From positions 3,551,171 to 3,615,170 of the forward strand of contig NZ_KZ987724.1 in NCBI RefSeq assembly GCF_003614185.1: a stretch of 64,000 nucleotides of DNA, read 5' to 3'. A program made the position numbers and the translations under genes. Shown in pieces: positions 9,301 to 17,631 of the stretch. Within the stretch, counting starts at the first letter, position 1. Every line of letters begins with the position of its first letter. The notes beneath the pieces were generated by a model. That model was not told the DNA's origin and did no database searches. It saw only the letters and a list, made by a program, of their open reading frames with translations. This DNA is from Paenibacillus aceti (GTDB lineage Bacteria > Bacillota > Bacilli > Paenibacillales > Paenibacillaceae).

Positions 9301-10308
9301 CTACTGGATTTTGGCCTTACGGAAGCCTTCAATCATACTGAGGACCACTGAGATCATGAAAATGGCAATACTTCCTGCAATAACTCCACTCTTAAATTTC
9401 TCAACCGTTACTGCGAACAGATCTGCCATAAAGGCGAGAAAATCTGGATTAAATAGATCTGGACTCAGCAAGATGAAGATCACGATAAGAGCAACCATCA
9501 GTTGCACAACTGTATTGAATATCGCCAGGCGTGGCGTCCATTGCCCGATGAAATATTTATACAGCGCCAGAGCGATCTCAAGTCCAGCCATAATGAGCAC
9601 AAGCGGCCAATAACGGAGCAGTACCTCCTGGTTGAACACCGAATACAGGATTTCAAGTCCGCTATCCCTTTTCAAATGGACAACGACTATATGATCCGCA
9701 TAGAAGTACAGGCTGACCCAGATCGTCGTCCACAGCAGGCTGCCGAATACACTGATCTTGGAGATGACTCGCTTCTCAGGAATATAGGCAAGCTTCTTCA
9801 AATCATCCGGTGTCCATGCTTTAAATCTTGAAGCATTCGATTCAGAATCCCGGTTCGCATCCGCCCGCTCTATAATGACAAATATCACGGTAATCCAGAA
9901 GAAAAACTGAATGATGACTCCGAATGAACCGACGATCCCTTGAACAATCAGATTCACAAAAGCATTGATCATGGTATCAGGATTTTCGCCACCGCTATAA
10001 CCGATCAGATTCTCGGCTACGATTGAAATCACGGAGATCACGATGGCGATCGGTAATAGCATTTTCAGTAATGAAACATAAGACTCATAATAGCGCGGAC
10101 CGATCAAATGCATAGGGCGATCCGAGTATCCGCTGGCGAGTACCGCCGGATTGCCTAATTTCGCAAGAGCCTCCTTGGCCTCATCCTCGCTGTAATCGTC
10201 AGGCAGCATATCCACGATGGTGGAACGAAGCTCCATCGACACATCTTCCCGATCCTTCTCCGGTAATCTTCTCGTAACCTCTTGAATGTAAATATCAATC
10301 AGGTTCAT
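9301..10308 (-). CDS. HAAS-domain membrane protein, partner of PadR regulator
   Basis: About 335 residues. The ATG at 10308 (MNLIDIYIQEV) is preferred over 10314 because GAGGAGG sits immediately before 10314. Residues 1-60 form a HAAS-type domain (RLPEKDREDVSMELRSTI, then GNPAVLASGY), which in family knowledge couples PadR regulators to membrane modules. The rest holds several hydrophobic helices. It overlaps the upstream PadR gene by about 20 bp, indicating translational coupling. Probable role: signalling or sensing at the membrane under PadR control; the stimulus is unknown. Confidence 0.85.
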   Translation of the reverse strand: MNLIDIYIQEVTRRLPEKDREDVSMELRSTIVDMLPDDYSEDEAKEALAKLGNPAVLASGYSDRPMHLIGPRYYESYVSLLKMLLPIAIVISVISIVAENLIGYSGGENPDTMINAFVNLIVQGIVGSFGVIIQFFFWITVIFVIIERADANRDSESNASRFKAWTPDDLKKLAYIPEKRVISKISVFGSLLWTTIWVSLYFYADHIVVVHLKRDSGLEILYSVFNQEVLLRYWPLVLIMAGLEIALALYKYFIGQWTPRLAIFNTVVQLMVALIVIFILLSPDLFNPDFLAFMADLFAVTVEKFKSGVIAGSIAIFMISVVLSMIEGFRKAKIQ

Positions 10309-10642
10309 CGCCATCCTCCTCTTGTAATAAGCAGTAGAGTTCCTTCGAATTATGCAGCCATTCCTGCTTCAACTGTTCATAGATCTGCAGGCCATATTCA
10401 CTGAGTACATAATATTTGCGCGGTCTGCTCTCCGTTGTATCCCAGCTGCTGGATACGAGCTCCTGCTTCTCCAGTCGACGAAGCAATGGATATAAGGTGC
10501 TCTGATCGATATCAATGCCCGATGCCTCCAGTAGCTGTACCAGCGAATACCCATACTGGGGTGTGCGTAATTGACTTAACACAGCCAAGGTCAAGGTACC
10601 TCTTCGAAGCTCCGTAATCAATGAATTCAATAGCGTGCTCAC
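10295..10642 (-). CDS. PadR family transcriptional regulator
   Basis: About 115 residues from GTG 10642, chosen because AGGTG lies seven bases upstream; an in-frame GTG at 10651 overlaps that site. A winged-helix domain (RRGTLTLAVLSQL ... GYSLVQLLE ... STLYPLLRRLEKQ) is followed by the family hallmark PRKYYVLSEYG and a short C-terminal helix for dimerisation. First gene of the pair with the HAAS protein. Two palindromic sites in the promoter suggest autoregulation. Confidence 0.93.
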   Translation of the reverse strand: MSTLLNSLITELRRGTLTLAVLSQLRTPQYGYSLVQLLEASGIDIDQSTLYPLLRRLEKQELVSSSWDTTESRPRKYYVLSEYGLQIYEQLKQEWLHNSKELYCLLQEEDGDEPD

Positions 10643-10664
10643 TCGGTACACCTCATTTTCAACT

Positions 10665-10712
10665 TACTGTGTATCATACAGTATATAATTTATACTATGC
10701 ATCATACAGTAT
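10665..10712 (-). promoter_or_regulatory. two palindromic operators upstream of padR-type gene
   Basis: TACTGTGTATCATACAGTA at 10665-10683 and the related ATACTATGCATCATACAGTAT at 10692-10712 are imperfect palindromes sharing ATCATACAGTA. PadR proteins commonly bind ATAC/GTAT palindromes in their own promoter, so autorepression is likely (inference). Confidence 0.65.
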
Positions 10713-10756
10713 TGTGTTTACGAAAGCAATCCTTTTTCAACTCCTTATAAAAAATC

Positions 10757-10790
10757 AAAAAACCCGCACTTGAAGCTCAAGTGCAGGCTA
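10757..10790 (-). terminator. Rho-independent terminator after the MBL-fold gene
   Basis: In the minus-strand transcript GCACTTG-AGCTT-CAAGTGC is followed by GGG and a run of six U. Confidence 0.85.
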
Positions 10791-10804
10791 AATCGTAGAT
10801 CTGT

Positions 10805-11542
10805 TTACTTTCGATATCGTTGGACGAGTTCACGTAGTGCTGTAGGGACATCGCCATCATAAAGGCCTCCATGATAGCAAATAATCCGCTCAATATCATA
10901 ATCGAGCAAGCGCTGGACAGAGCGCACGGCTTCTTGCAAATCCAGGGTAAACTGCGGATTGGCAATATTCAACTGACCCTGTTCGATTACAACAGCATCT
11001 GCTGCGATCAGTGTCCGGCTGGCTGGCAGATACAATGATATATGCCCTGGCATATGACCGGGTGTATGGATAATCTCGATCCCCCCACACCAGGGCAGCA
11101 GCTCATCGCTGCGAACCGTCTGATTAACGGGGGCCGGTGCGATCGATTGCAGTAAACGTATAAATTGCTCAGCTTGCGGCTTAGCCTCATCCGGTAATGA
11201 CTCAAAGGTTGTTTGTGCCTGCTCAAGCCGCTGTGACTTCCTCGTGCCGTCGATATACGGCGCCTCCAGTTCATGCGCTATGATCTGAATATGAGGGTAT
11301 GTCCGCTTGATTTCTGCTAATGAACCGATATGATCGATATCATGATGCGATACGATGAGCTTCGTAATCAAATCGAAGTTGATCCCATGCTTGCTGGCCT
11401 CTACCGCTAGCAAAGGCATAAAGCCAGGATAACCACAGTCAACAAGAACTGTCTCATGCTCATCCTGCAAAATAACCGGAGTTATCACCTGTTTGTACCC
11501 GTTATGTTCAAACTCAATATCAAGCAAACGATATTTGTTCAT
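10805..11542 (-). CDS. MBL-fold metallo-hydrolase
   Basis: 245 residues. Metal-binding motif VSHHDIDHIGS near residue 65 (HxHxDH type), further ligands in TPGHMPGH near 165 and the Asp in LIAADAV near 185, and CYHGG near the C-terminus. This is the general glyoxalase II/lactonase branch of the metallo-beta-lactamase fold; the substrate cannot be read from the sequence. Single gene with its own terminator. Confidence 0.9.
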   Translation of the reverse strand: MNKYRLLDIEFEHNGYKQVITPVILQDEHETVLVDCGYPGFMPLLAVEASKHGINFDLITKLIVSHHDIDHIGSLAEIKRTYPHIQIIAHELEAPYIDGTRKSQRLEQAQTTFESLPDEAKPQAEQFIRLLQSIAPAPVNQTVRSDELLPWCGGIEIIHTPGHMPGHISLYLPASRTLIAADAVVIEQGQLNIANPQFTLDLQEAVRSVQRLLDYDIERIICYHGGLYDGDVPTALRELVQRYRK

Positions 11543-11636
11543 AACACCCTCCTGTGTTCATGTTGTTCAAGGGTAAGTTTAGTACATGAAACAGACCGCG
11601 GAAAGGACATACATGATGCTGCAATAAAGTCGTCCA

Positions 11637-11909
11637 CTATACGGTTGACGAATCATGAATAATTCTCCTTATACTACGCTCGCTTAAATAATAATGCTGA
11701 GCAAGCGATTTGACCGTGATCCCTGATTGGAAACTTCGTACGATCTCATCGTTACGCTGCTTGAGCATCTGTCTATAGCCCGAGCGCTCCCCCCACGGTT
11801 TCTTATGTCCTCGACGCATCGGAATATATAAATAATTTCCCTGGGTATATTGTTGAATACTGTTAAGCAGCTCTTGCGGTAATATTGTTTCTGCATTCTG
11901 GTATTTCAT
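11637..11909 (-). CDS. small CD3324-like helix-turn-helix protein
   Basis: 90 residues. The N-terminal part (LPQELLNSIQQYTQGNYLYI) and the C-terminal helix-turn-helix (VKSLAQHYYLSERSIRRII) match small Firmicutes proteins usually annotated CD3324 family. It probably binds DNA. A 14-bp inverted repeat lies 43 bp upstream of its start. Confidence 0.8.
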   Translation of the reverse strand: MKYQNAETILPQELLNSIQQYTQGNYLYIPMRRGHKKPWGERSGYRQMLKQRNDEIVRSFQSGITVKSLAQHYYLSERSIRRIIHDSSTV

Positions 11910-11951
11910 TCATTCTGCTCCTATCTATATAACATGATTCAATATATAGAG

Positions 11952-12017
11952 GAGCAAAGAGTTCTCTCTTCAGTATGAGGAAGGCTCTAAGCAAAAATCA
12001 GTCAGAACTCTTTGCTC
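11952..12017. repeat. 14-bp perfect inverted repeat
   Basis: GAGCAAAGAGTTCT at 11952-11965 and AGAACTCTTTGCTC at 12004-12017, separated by 38 bp. It lies between two minus-strand genes and has no T run, so it does not look like a normal terminator. It could be an RNA hairpin in the leader of the CD3324-like gene or the remains of a small mobile repeat. Confidence 0.7.
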
Positions 12018-12117
12018 AGAGCCATATCCATAGATACGTACAATTACATCTACCATGCTTTCCACTCCTGTCTTGATTAAAATGCAAATTTATCCCACCA
12101 GGCATTAGTCTTTGTCC

Positions 12118-12489
12118 TTACTGGACTCTCAGATTCTTCGTAATGGATTCACGCTCATTCTTCGTAAGGCTGCGGAACACCAGGTCATAGGAATGATCGA
12201 TCATCGCCTGCAAATCTGCAAGCGGAAGACTGCCGTTAATGACGACGGTATTCCAGTGCTTTTTGTTCAAATGATACCCCGGCAATACGCATTTATGCTG
12301 CTCTCTCAGGTTCTCAGCGATCACAGGATCACATTTCAATGAGATATTCGCTTCATCCTGCTGCCCTTGCTCGTTCAACAAGGCGAACATCTTCCCTCCT
12401 ACCTTCATAACGAGCGGCTCCGGCCCGAACGGATAGTCTTGCACAGCGCCCTTCTTGGAAGAGCAATAGGCAATCAGCTTACTGTACAT
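12118..12489 (-). CDS. MmcQ/YjbR family protein
   Basis: About 123 residues from ATG 12489 (MYSKLIAYC), selected because GGAGAG lies six bases upstream. The sequence has the YjbR (double-wing) pattern: an N-terminal helix, KGAVQDYPFG, VGGKMFALL, SLKCDP, and the conserved KKHWNTVVI. Family members bind DNA in vitro, but their biological role is poorly defined. Single gene. Confidence 0.9.
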   Translation of the reverse strand: MYSKLIAYCSSKKGAVQDYPFGPEPLVMKVGGKMFALLNEQGQQDEANISLKCDPVIAENLREQHKCVLPGYHLNKKHWNTVVINGSLPLADLQAMIDHSYDLVFRSLTKNERESITKNLRVQ

Positions 12490-12721
12490 AAGGAACTCTC
12501 CTTCAAAAAAATAAATTACTATACTGGTGCTAATATACCATTTTGTTGGAGCAATCGCATCTTCCCCACCCATATCAGATCAGGCCAACTTCGTTCCCCA
12601 GTACCTTATATCTTTACATCCTGTTATGTAAATATTATACTTACTTTTATAAAGTAACTTATATTAAATCCAGAATATCTTTGAACAAAATAACAATAAT
12701 ACACAAACAAGAGGTGACCCC

Positions 12722-13333
12722 ATGCCAACCATTTATCCAGAAAACCAATCTGAAAGAGACAATTACAAGCTGTTAATCGGCAGCATCATCCCGCGTCCGA
12801 CGGCATTCATTACATCGCAATCCAAAGATGGCGTACTGAATGCGGCTCCGTTCAGCTACTTCAATGTGGTAACCTCCGAACCACCGATGATCTCGATATC
12901 GATTCAGAGGAAGAAAGGCGAATACAAGGATACTTCAAGGAATATAATCGAGACGGGCGAGTTTGTCGTTCATATATCGGATGAGGATTATATCGAAGCG
13001 ATCAATCAGACCGCAGCTAATCTTCCCCCCGAGGAGAGCGAACTGGAACTGACCCAGCTTACCACCCTTGCAAGCGAAAAAATCAAGGTTCCTGGCGTAG
13101 CCGAGGCCAAAATCCGTATGGAATGCGTTCTGGAGCGAGCGATTGAGCTGGGCGGCACCCCTTCGTCTCCGACCTGTGACCTGATTATCGGTAAGGTCGT
13201 ATGCTTCCACATCACCGATGAGCTGTACGAGAGCGGCCGGATCGATGCCGAGAAGCTGAAGCCCGTCAGCCGCCTTGCCGGCAACAACTACTCGAAGCTG
13301 GGCGAAATCTTCGCGATTGCCCGGCCTGAATAA
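12722..13333 (+). CDS. flavin reductase family protein (FMN-binding split barrel)
   Basis: 203 residues, ATG 12722 behind AAGAGGTGACC. Pattern of the flavoredoxin-like branch: IIPRPTAFITSQSKDG near residue 20, APFSYFNVVTSEPPMISISI near 45, and LIGKVVCFHI in the C-terminal half. It should bind FMN and may reduce flavins or act as a flavoredoxin. Single gene with a following terminator. The partner enzyme is unknown. Confidence 0.9.
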   Translation: MPTIYPENQSERDNYKLLIGSIIPRPTAFITSQSKDGVLNAAPFSYFNVVTSEPPMISISIQRKKGEYKDTSRNIIETGEFVVHISDEDYIEAINQTAANLPPEESELELTQLTTLASEKIKVPGVAEAKIRMECVLERAIELGGTPSSPTCDLIIGKVVCFHITDELYESGRIDAEKLKPVSRLAGNNYSKLGEIFAIARPE

Positions 13334-13344
13334 CTCAAGACAAC

Positions 13345-13382
13345 GGCAGCCTCCATGGATTCACCAGGAGGCTGCTATTTTT
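13345..13382 (+). terminator. Rho-independent terminator after the flavin reductase gene
   Basis: GGCAGCCTCC (13345-13354) pairs with GGAGGCTGC (13367-13375), followed by TATTTTTT. Confidence 0.85.
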
Positions 13383-13404
13383 TAGAGATATAAAGTTATA
13401 AGGC

Positions 13405-14100
13405 TCAAGCGATTTCAGGTGATGCCACTACGTGCCGTTCCTTCTCACCCATATCTTGTATTTCGCTGTCCCGGGCATCGGCCAGCAGTCTCACATAGTC
13501 TAGCGAGGCCTGCAAATCCAACGATTCTCCGGCAATATCATGCTTCCGCTCGTCCAGCAAAGTATAGACTTCAATGATACCTGGTGGACGGCCAAAAGCG
13601 CCATGCCAAAACACATTCGTCAAATGCGTAAAGGCCTTGACCAGCTCTTCATTATCCTCCAGGAGAAACTTCTGCACGGTTACCCGCGTCGGATCGCCCC
13701 GGTCCTGCCATAAAGCCTGAAAGATAATAGAAATTTGCATACCCAACGCGTCCGATTTCATCGTCCAGTTTTCATATAAGGCCACGGGATAATCATAAAT
13801 CATCATCCCCGTAATCAAAGCCAATTGATCTACGACCCGATTATATACCTGCCAATAAAAAACAGGATCGGGAAAGTCGTTCTGATTACGCGGCCAACGC
13901 CGATTAAGCAGTACCTGGATCGGCGTACGCAGCCGCACGGCAGGAATTAGCGTGTAATAATCGTTAATGGCATGCCCCACTGCGTATTGCACCCGCTGCT
14001 GCCAGGTTACCTTCGGTTCCCCTCTCCTCGGGCTTCCCATCGCCGTCGAGTACGAGCTGATCCACCCTTCCAGCTCATAATCCACAATCCGTCTCATCAT
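13405..14100 (-). CDS. uncharacterised protein coupled to flavodoxin
   Basis: 231 residues, not recognised. Mostly helical-looking with several Trp/Tyr-rich segments (VGHAINDYYTLIPAVRLRTP, PVFYWQVYNRVVDQLALITG) and no signal peptide or clear membrane helix. It overlaps the flavodoxin gene stop by four bases, so translation is coupled, and both lie downstream of a Fur box. A role in iron-limited metabolism with the flavodoxin is likely by context. No Cys or His motif points to iron or heme binding directly. Confidence 0.75.
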   Translation of the reverse strand: MMRRIVDYELEGWISSYSTAMGSPRRGEPKVTWQQRVQYAVGHAINDYYTLIPAVRLRTPIQVLLNRRWPRNQNDFPDPVFYWQVYNRVVDQLALITGMMIYDYPVALYENWTMKSDALGMQISIIFQALWQDRGDPTRVTVQKFLLEDNEELVKAFTHLTNVFWHGAFGRPPGIIEVYTLLDERKHDIAGESLDLQASLDYVRLLADARDSEIQDMGEKERHVVASPEIA

Positions 14101-14555
14101 GCTTGATGGAGTCCTTCCAGGCTTTTGGCGAAATTCGCCCCGAATTCCCGACAGGACACCTTCTCTTCTGCGCTTGGCCCAAACTCTACCTTCAAGCCCT
14201 CTTGTACGACCAATGCGCCGAATTCCTTAAGTTGCTCCTCCAATTCATCGACGGCTCCACAATACAAGTGATAAGCCGTATCTCCACTTCCGAAGACTGC
14301 GCTACGGGTTCCTTGCAAATCCAGCTCCTTCATTTCGTCCAGAAAGTCCTCAAATTCATCAGGAATCTCCCCGTCTCCCCAAGTATAGGCTCCTAACAGG
14401 TAAGCATCATATTCTTGCAGGAGGACAGCATTACTGTCCTCCACCATTTTTAAATCCGCGGTCGCTCCGGTACTGCGAATACCTTCAGCGATCAATTCGG
14501 CCATTTCCTCTGTATTACCAGTCAAGCTGGCATAGACAATGACAATTTTACTCAA
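14097..14555 (-). CDS. flavodoxin
   Basis: About 152 residues. The start is probably TTG 14555 (LSKIVIVYAS), as GGAGGAG sits nine bases upstream while it abuts the in-frame ATG at 14564. The phosphate-binding loop YASLTGNTEEMAE, the isoalloxazine-contacting segment LLGAYTWGDGEIPDEF and GSGDTAYHLYCGAVD are all present, as in short-chain flavodoxins. It carries one FMN and replaces ferredoxin under iron limitation. A near-perfect Fur box lies 40 bp upstream. Confidence 0.93.
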   Translation of the reverse strand: MSKIVIVYASLTGNTEEMAELIAEGIRSTGATADLKMVEDSNAVLLQEYDAYLLGAYTWGDGEIPDEFEDFLDEMKELDLQGTRSAVFGSGDTAYHLYCGAVDELEEQLKEFGALVVQEGLKVEFGPSAEEKVSCREFGANFAKSLEGLHQA

Positions 14556-14603
14556 TCCCCTCATCTCCTCCGTCAGAGTGACTCAATATATCGAAGTATA
14601 ATT

Positions 14604-14622
14604 GATAATGATTATCATTGTC
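14604..14622 (-). promoter_or_regulatory. Fur box upstream of flavodoxin
   Basis: GATAATGATTATCATTGTC matches the 19-bp Fur consensus at 18 positions. It lies between the flavodoxin start and the stop of the OppD-like gene, predicting induction of flavodoxin and its partner when iron is scarce. Confidence 0.9.
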
Positions 14623-14624
14623 AA

Positions 14625-15683
14625 TTAACTTTCGACCAAAACGGGATGATCATAGACCTCTTCCAAATGGCGCCGTTTCCGTGCCACCGCTTCAGGCGGT
14701 ATAGCCGCTGGAGCATGAGGGTGCATCAACCATGATTTCACAAAATGGGTGTCCGATACCCGGTATAAAGGCGGCTCTTCCTTGTAATCGATCTTCATCG
14801 CGTAGGCACTGCGCAGAGCGAAGGCATCCCCCTTCGGCAGGCGAATCAGATCCGGCGGCGTACCGGGGATGGATGCCAGCTTCCCGCCCTGTCCGTCGAG
14901 GCTCGGCATCGAGGCCAGAAGTCCCCATGTATACGGATGCCGGGGATCGTAGAAGATTTCCTCCGCTGTCCCCGTCTCAACGATCTGCCCGGCGTACATC
15001 ACCGCGACCCGATCGGCCATTTTGGCCACAACACCCAGATCATGCGTGATGAAAATAATCGCCGTGCCGATCTTCTGCTGCAAATCCTTCATCAGCTCTA
15101 GAATTTGCGCCTGAATCGTAACGTCCAGCGCTGTGGTCGGCTCATCGGCAATCAATAGCTTTGGATTGGCCGCCAGCGCGATAGCGATCACTACCCGCTG
15201 CCGCATTCCGCCGCTAAATTCATGCGGAAACTGATGGAAGCGCTGCTCCGGCGCCGGAATCCCGACCAGATCCAATAGCTCAACCGCCCTCCGGTACGCC
15301 GCTTGTCGGGACATTTTCTCATGGGCATGAAGCACCTCCGTGATCTGTTTGCCCACCTTCATCGTCGGATTCAGCGAGGTCATCGGGTCCTGAAAGATCA
15401 TTCCGATCTCTTTGCCCCTAATCCGCTGCATCTGCTTCTCCGTCTTCCCGAGCAATTGCTGACCGTCGAACCAGATCTCCCCCCGTTTATAGATTCCATG
15501 CGGCTGAGGTATAAGCTGCATCACGGCTTGAGAAGTCACACTTTTGCCTGAGCCTGACTCACCGACGATAGCCAGCGTCTCCCCCTTATCCACGTGAAAG
15601 CTGACACCGCGGATGGCCTGCACCTCCCCTTCCCTGGTTTTGAATGAAATCGCCAGGTCCTTTACTTCCAGTAACTTGTCCAT
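14625..15683 (-). CDS. OppD-type ABC transporter ATPase, orphan and Fur-controlled
   Basis: 352 residues. Walker A GESGSGKSVTS, Q-loop MIFQDPMTSLNP, signature FSGGMRQRV, Walker B LLIADEPTTALD and switch His in FITHDLGV, followed by the peptide-transporter C-terminal region RHPYTWGLLASMPSL. It energises an oligopeptide/nickel-class importer, but no permease, second ATPase or binding protein gene is adjacent. The immediately upstream Fur box predicts expression under iron limitation. It may be what remains of a larger iron- or metal-uptake operon, or serve distant permeases. Confidence 0.9.
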   Translation of the reverse strand: MDKLLEVKDLAISFKTREGEVQAIRGVSFHVDKGETLAIVGESGSGKSVTSQAVMQLIPQPHGIYKRGEIWFDGQQLLGKTEKQMQRIRGKEIGMIFQDPMTSLNPTMKVGKQITEVLHAHEKMSRQAAYRRAVELLDLVGIPAPEQRFHQFPHEFSGGMRQRVVIAIALAANPKLLIADEPTTALDVTIQAQILELMKDLQQKIGTAIIFITHDLGVVAKMADRVAVMYAGQIVETGTAEEIFYDPRHPYTWGLLASMPSLDGQGGKLASIPGTPPDLIRLPKGDAFALRSAYAMKIDYKEEPPLYRVSDTHFVKSWLMHPHAPAAIPPEAVARKRRHLEEVYDHPVLVES

Positions 15684-15782
15684 CCTATCTGCTCCTCACC
15701 TTACTAAAATAAAAAGCCGCCGTCCGCAAAACCTCGCGAACCGCAGCGGGTAATTCGAAATGCTGTCAATGTAATTATAATT

Positions 15783-15801
15783 GATAATGATTATCATTAT
15801 T
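15783..15801 (-). promoter_or_regulatory. Fur box upstream of orphan OppD-like gene
   Basis: GATAATGATTATCATTATT matches the 19-bp Fur consensus at 18 positions, about 100 bp before the start codon. Confidence 0.9.
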
Positions 15802-15862
15802 GATTATATCATGAGCTTTCCCCTGTCTCAATCGGGAATCTACTTCCAAACTTCAGGATTTT

Positions 15863-15897
15863 AAAAAAACAGGATAAAGCCGCGTGGCTCTACCCTG
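15863..15897 (-). terminator. Rho-independent terminator after the ABC-F gene
   Basis: In the minus-strand transcript CAGGGTAGAGCC pairs over 12 positions (two G-U) with GGCTTTATCCTG across a four-base loop, followed by seven U. Confidence 0.85.
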
Positions 15898-15904
15898 CTG
15901 ATTT

Positions 15905-17473
15905 TTATCGCTTCATATTTCTCTTTTGTTCGAGTAATCGTTGAAATTCCATCTCCAGTTCTTGAGAAGGCTCGAGACTTAGCCGGCTTAACACCTCTGT
16001 AATTTTCGTCTCCAGTAAGAGGGATTGGTCTTTCTCGTCGTCACGTTCGCTCTGCGGTGGAGCTTGCTTCAGCTGCTGATAGGTCCCTTCGAACAGTTCA
16101 ATCCTCTGATCGCGAATCGTCAGAACCCGCGTTGCAACATTATCGATGAAGCGGCGATCGTGGGAGACGAAGATGACGTTGCCTTCATACTCCCTCAGAA
16201 GTGACTCCAGCGCTTCCACGGCTTCCATATCCAGAAAATTGGTCGGTTCATCCAGGATCAACGTGTTGATGTCGCTCAGGAACAGCTTGGTTAGCGCCAC
16301 CTTCACCCGTTCTCCACCACTTAGCACAGAGACAGGCTTATATACATCCTCTCTAAAAAAGTGCATTCTCGCCAGAACCGTCCGGATCACGGTCTCGGTC
16401 TGCTTGGAAGAGGCTTGGACATTGTCCAGAATCGATTTCTCCAGATCGAGAATATTTAGATTTTGGCTGAAGTAGCCCACCTTTACCGAGGGGGAAAGGG
16501 TTACGCCCGTCTCTTGGCCGATGATCTTCTTCACCAGCGTCGTCTTCCCGCTGCCATTCGGACCTGTGATCGCCAATTTGTCACCGCCCCGAATTTGAAA
16601 GCTAGCCCGGCTCCACAAATGACGATCGCCGATTCTGCCGGCTACATCCTCTAGACGAATAATGATCCGATTCATAAACGTATCGATATTCGGCAAATTC
16701 ATCTTTAGAGGTGGCAGCTCCCGTACTTTTTCAACCTTTTCAAGCTTCTCCAATCTGGTCTCAATCGCCGAGGCTGTCTGCTGTAGCTTCTTTTGTTTTT
16801 TGGCAAAATAGGGCTTCGCTCCTGTAATCCGCGCTTCCGAATTGCTGACCTTCTTGGGCATCTTGGTTGCTCTTGCCGCCTTCCTCTCCTTCAGCCTCAA
16901 GGCTTCCTCCAGCTGTGCCTTCTTCCTCTCATACTGCTCATAAGCCGCCTGCTGCTGATCATGCTCCAGTTCCTTCTGCTTAAGATAATCACTGTAGTTC
17001 CCGACATATTCCTTCAGCTTTCCTTCATGGATCTCCCAGATTGTCGTGCAGAGCGCATCCAGGAATGCCCGGTCATGGGAGACCACGATAAATGCTCCTT
17101 GCCACTCCCTTAGCTTCTTCTCGATCCACTCGATATGCGGTGTATCTAGGTTCGTCGTCGGCTCATCCGCGAATAACAGCATCGGGTCTCTGACCAGCGC
17201 CTGTTGAATATATTCCTGCGTGACTTCTCCGCCGCTCTTGGTCGTATCGGTCCGCTTGAGCTGCGGCAGCAGCTCACATTGAACATGCCTAACCACACGC
17301 CCTTCCTCGGGAACAAGCTTATTCGCTAAAATCTGCAGCAGGGTTGTCTTCCCGCAGCCGTTGCGGCCCACCAGGCCAATTCGAGCATCTTTATAAACTT
17401 GCAGCTGGTCGATATCCAGCAATAAACGATCCTGCACATAATACTTGATATGTTGTGCTTCCAATAAGAACAT
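15905..17473 (-). CDS. ABC-F ATPase, Vga/VmlR-like ribosome protection protein
   Basis: About 522 residues from ATG 17473 (MFLLEAQHIKYY), with GGGGG nine bases upstream; the in-frame extension to 17527 lies within the attenuator hairpin. Two ABC domains without membrane segments: Walker A GRNGCGKTTLL and GPNGSGKTTLV, Walker B LLFADEPTTNLD and LILDEPTNFLD, and second-domain signature LSGGERVKV. The linker between them (about residues 165-290) is charged and coiled-coil-like, the part that reaches the ribosome's peptidyl-transferase centre in antibiotic-resistance ABC-F proteins. The leader arrangement supports drug-inducible resistance to lincosamide/streptogramin A/pleuromutilin-type drugs. 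The first-domain signature is poorly conserved, as in Vga relatives. Confidence 0.88.
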   Translation of the reverse strand: MFLLEAQHIKYYVQDRLLLDIDQLQVYKDARIGLVGRNGCGKTTLLQILANKLVPEEGRVVRHVQCELLPQLKRTDTTKSGGEVTQEYIQQALVRDPMLLFADEPTTNLDTPHIEWIEKKLREWQGAFIVVSHDRAFLDALCTTIWEIHEGKLKEYVGNYSDYLKQKELEHDQQQAAYEQYERKKAQLEEALRLKERKAARATKMPKKVSNSEARITGAKPYFAKKQKKLQQTASAIETRLEKLEKVEKVRELPPLKMNLPNIDTFMNRIIIRLEDVAGRIGDRHLWSRASFQIRGGDKLAITGPNGSGKTTLVKKIIGQETGVTLSPSVKVGYFSQNLNILDLEKSILDNVQASSKQTETVIRTVLARMHFFREDVYKPVSVLSGGERVKVALTKLFLSDINTLILDEPTNFLDMEAVEALESLLREYEGNVIFVSHDRRFIDNVATRVLTIRDQRIELFEGTYQQLKQAPPQSERDDEKDQSLLLETKITEVLSRLSLEPSQELEMEFQRLLEQKRNMKR

Positions 17474-17504
17474 ACGAACATCCCCCTTCATGCTTTGCAG
17501 GAGA

Positions 17505-17543
17505 CAAAAAATGCCCCCTATGTCCATTCAGAATAGGAGGCAT
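17505..17543 (-). terminator. leader attenuator terminator of the ABC-F gene
   Basis: In the minus-strand RNA ATGCCTCCTAT (17543-17533) pairs with ATAGGGGGCAT (17521-17511) with one G-U, followed by six U (17510-17505), about 30 bases before the coding start. Terminators in this position control drug-inducible ABC-F genes. Confidence 0.85.
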
Positions 17544-17631
17544 TCGTATATATAGGTGTGCACCGAAAGAGAGTTCTAGTGTAGTGAGACTTCTCCTTCA
17601 GATCCAACTATTGAAACCCAATCCTATTCTG
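17529..17631 (-). promoter_or_regulatory. candidate antiterminator pairing in the ABC-F leader
   Basis: CCTATTCTG (minus RNA, 17537-17529) overlaps the 5' arm of the terminator, and is exactly complementary to CAGAATAGG (17631-17623) 85 bases upstream. The two pairings exclude each other, as expected for ribosome-mediated attenuation. I did not find a convincing leader peptide; a TTG-initiated short frame between the arms is possible. Confidence 0.6.
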
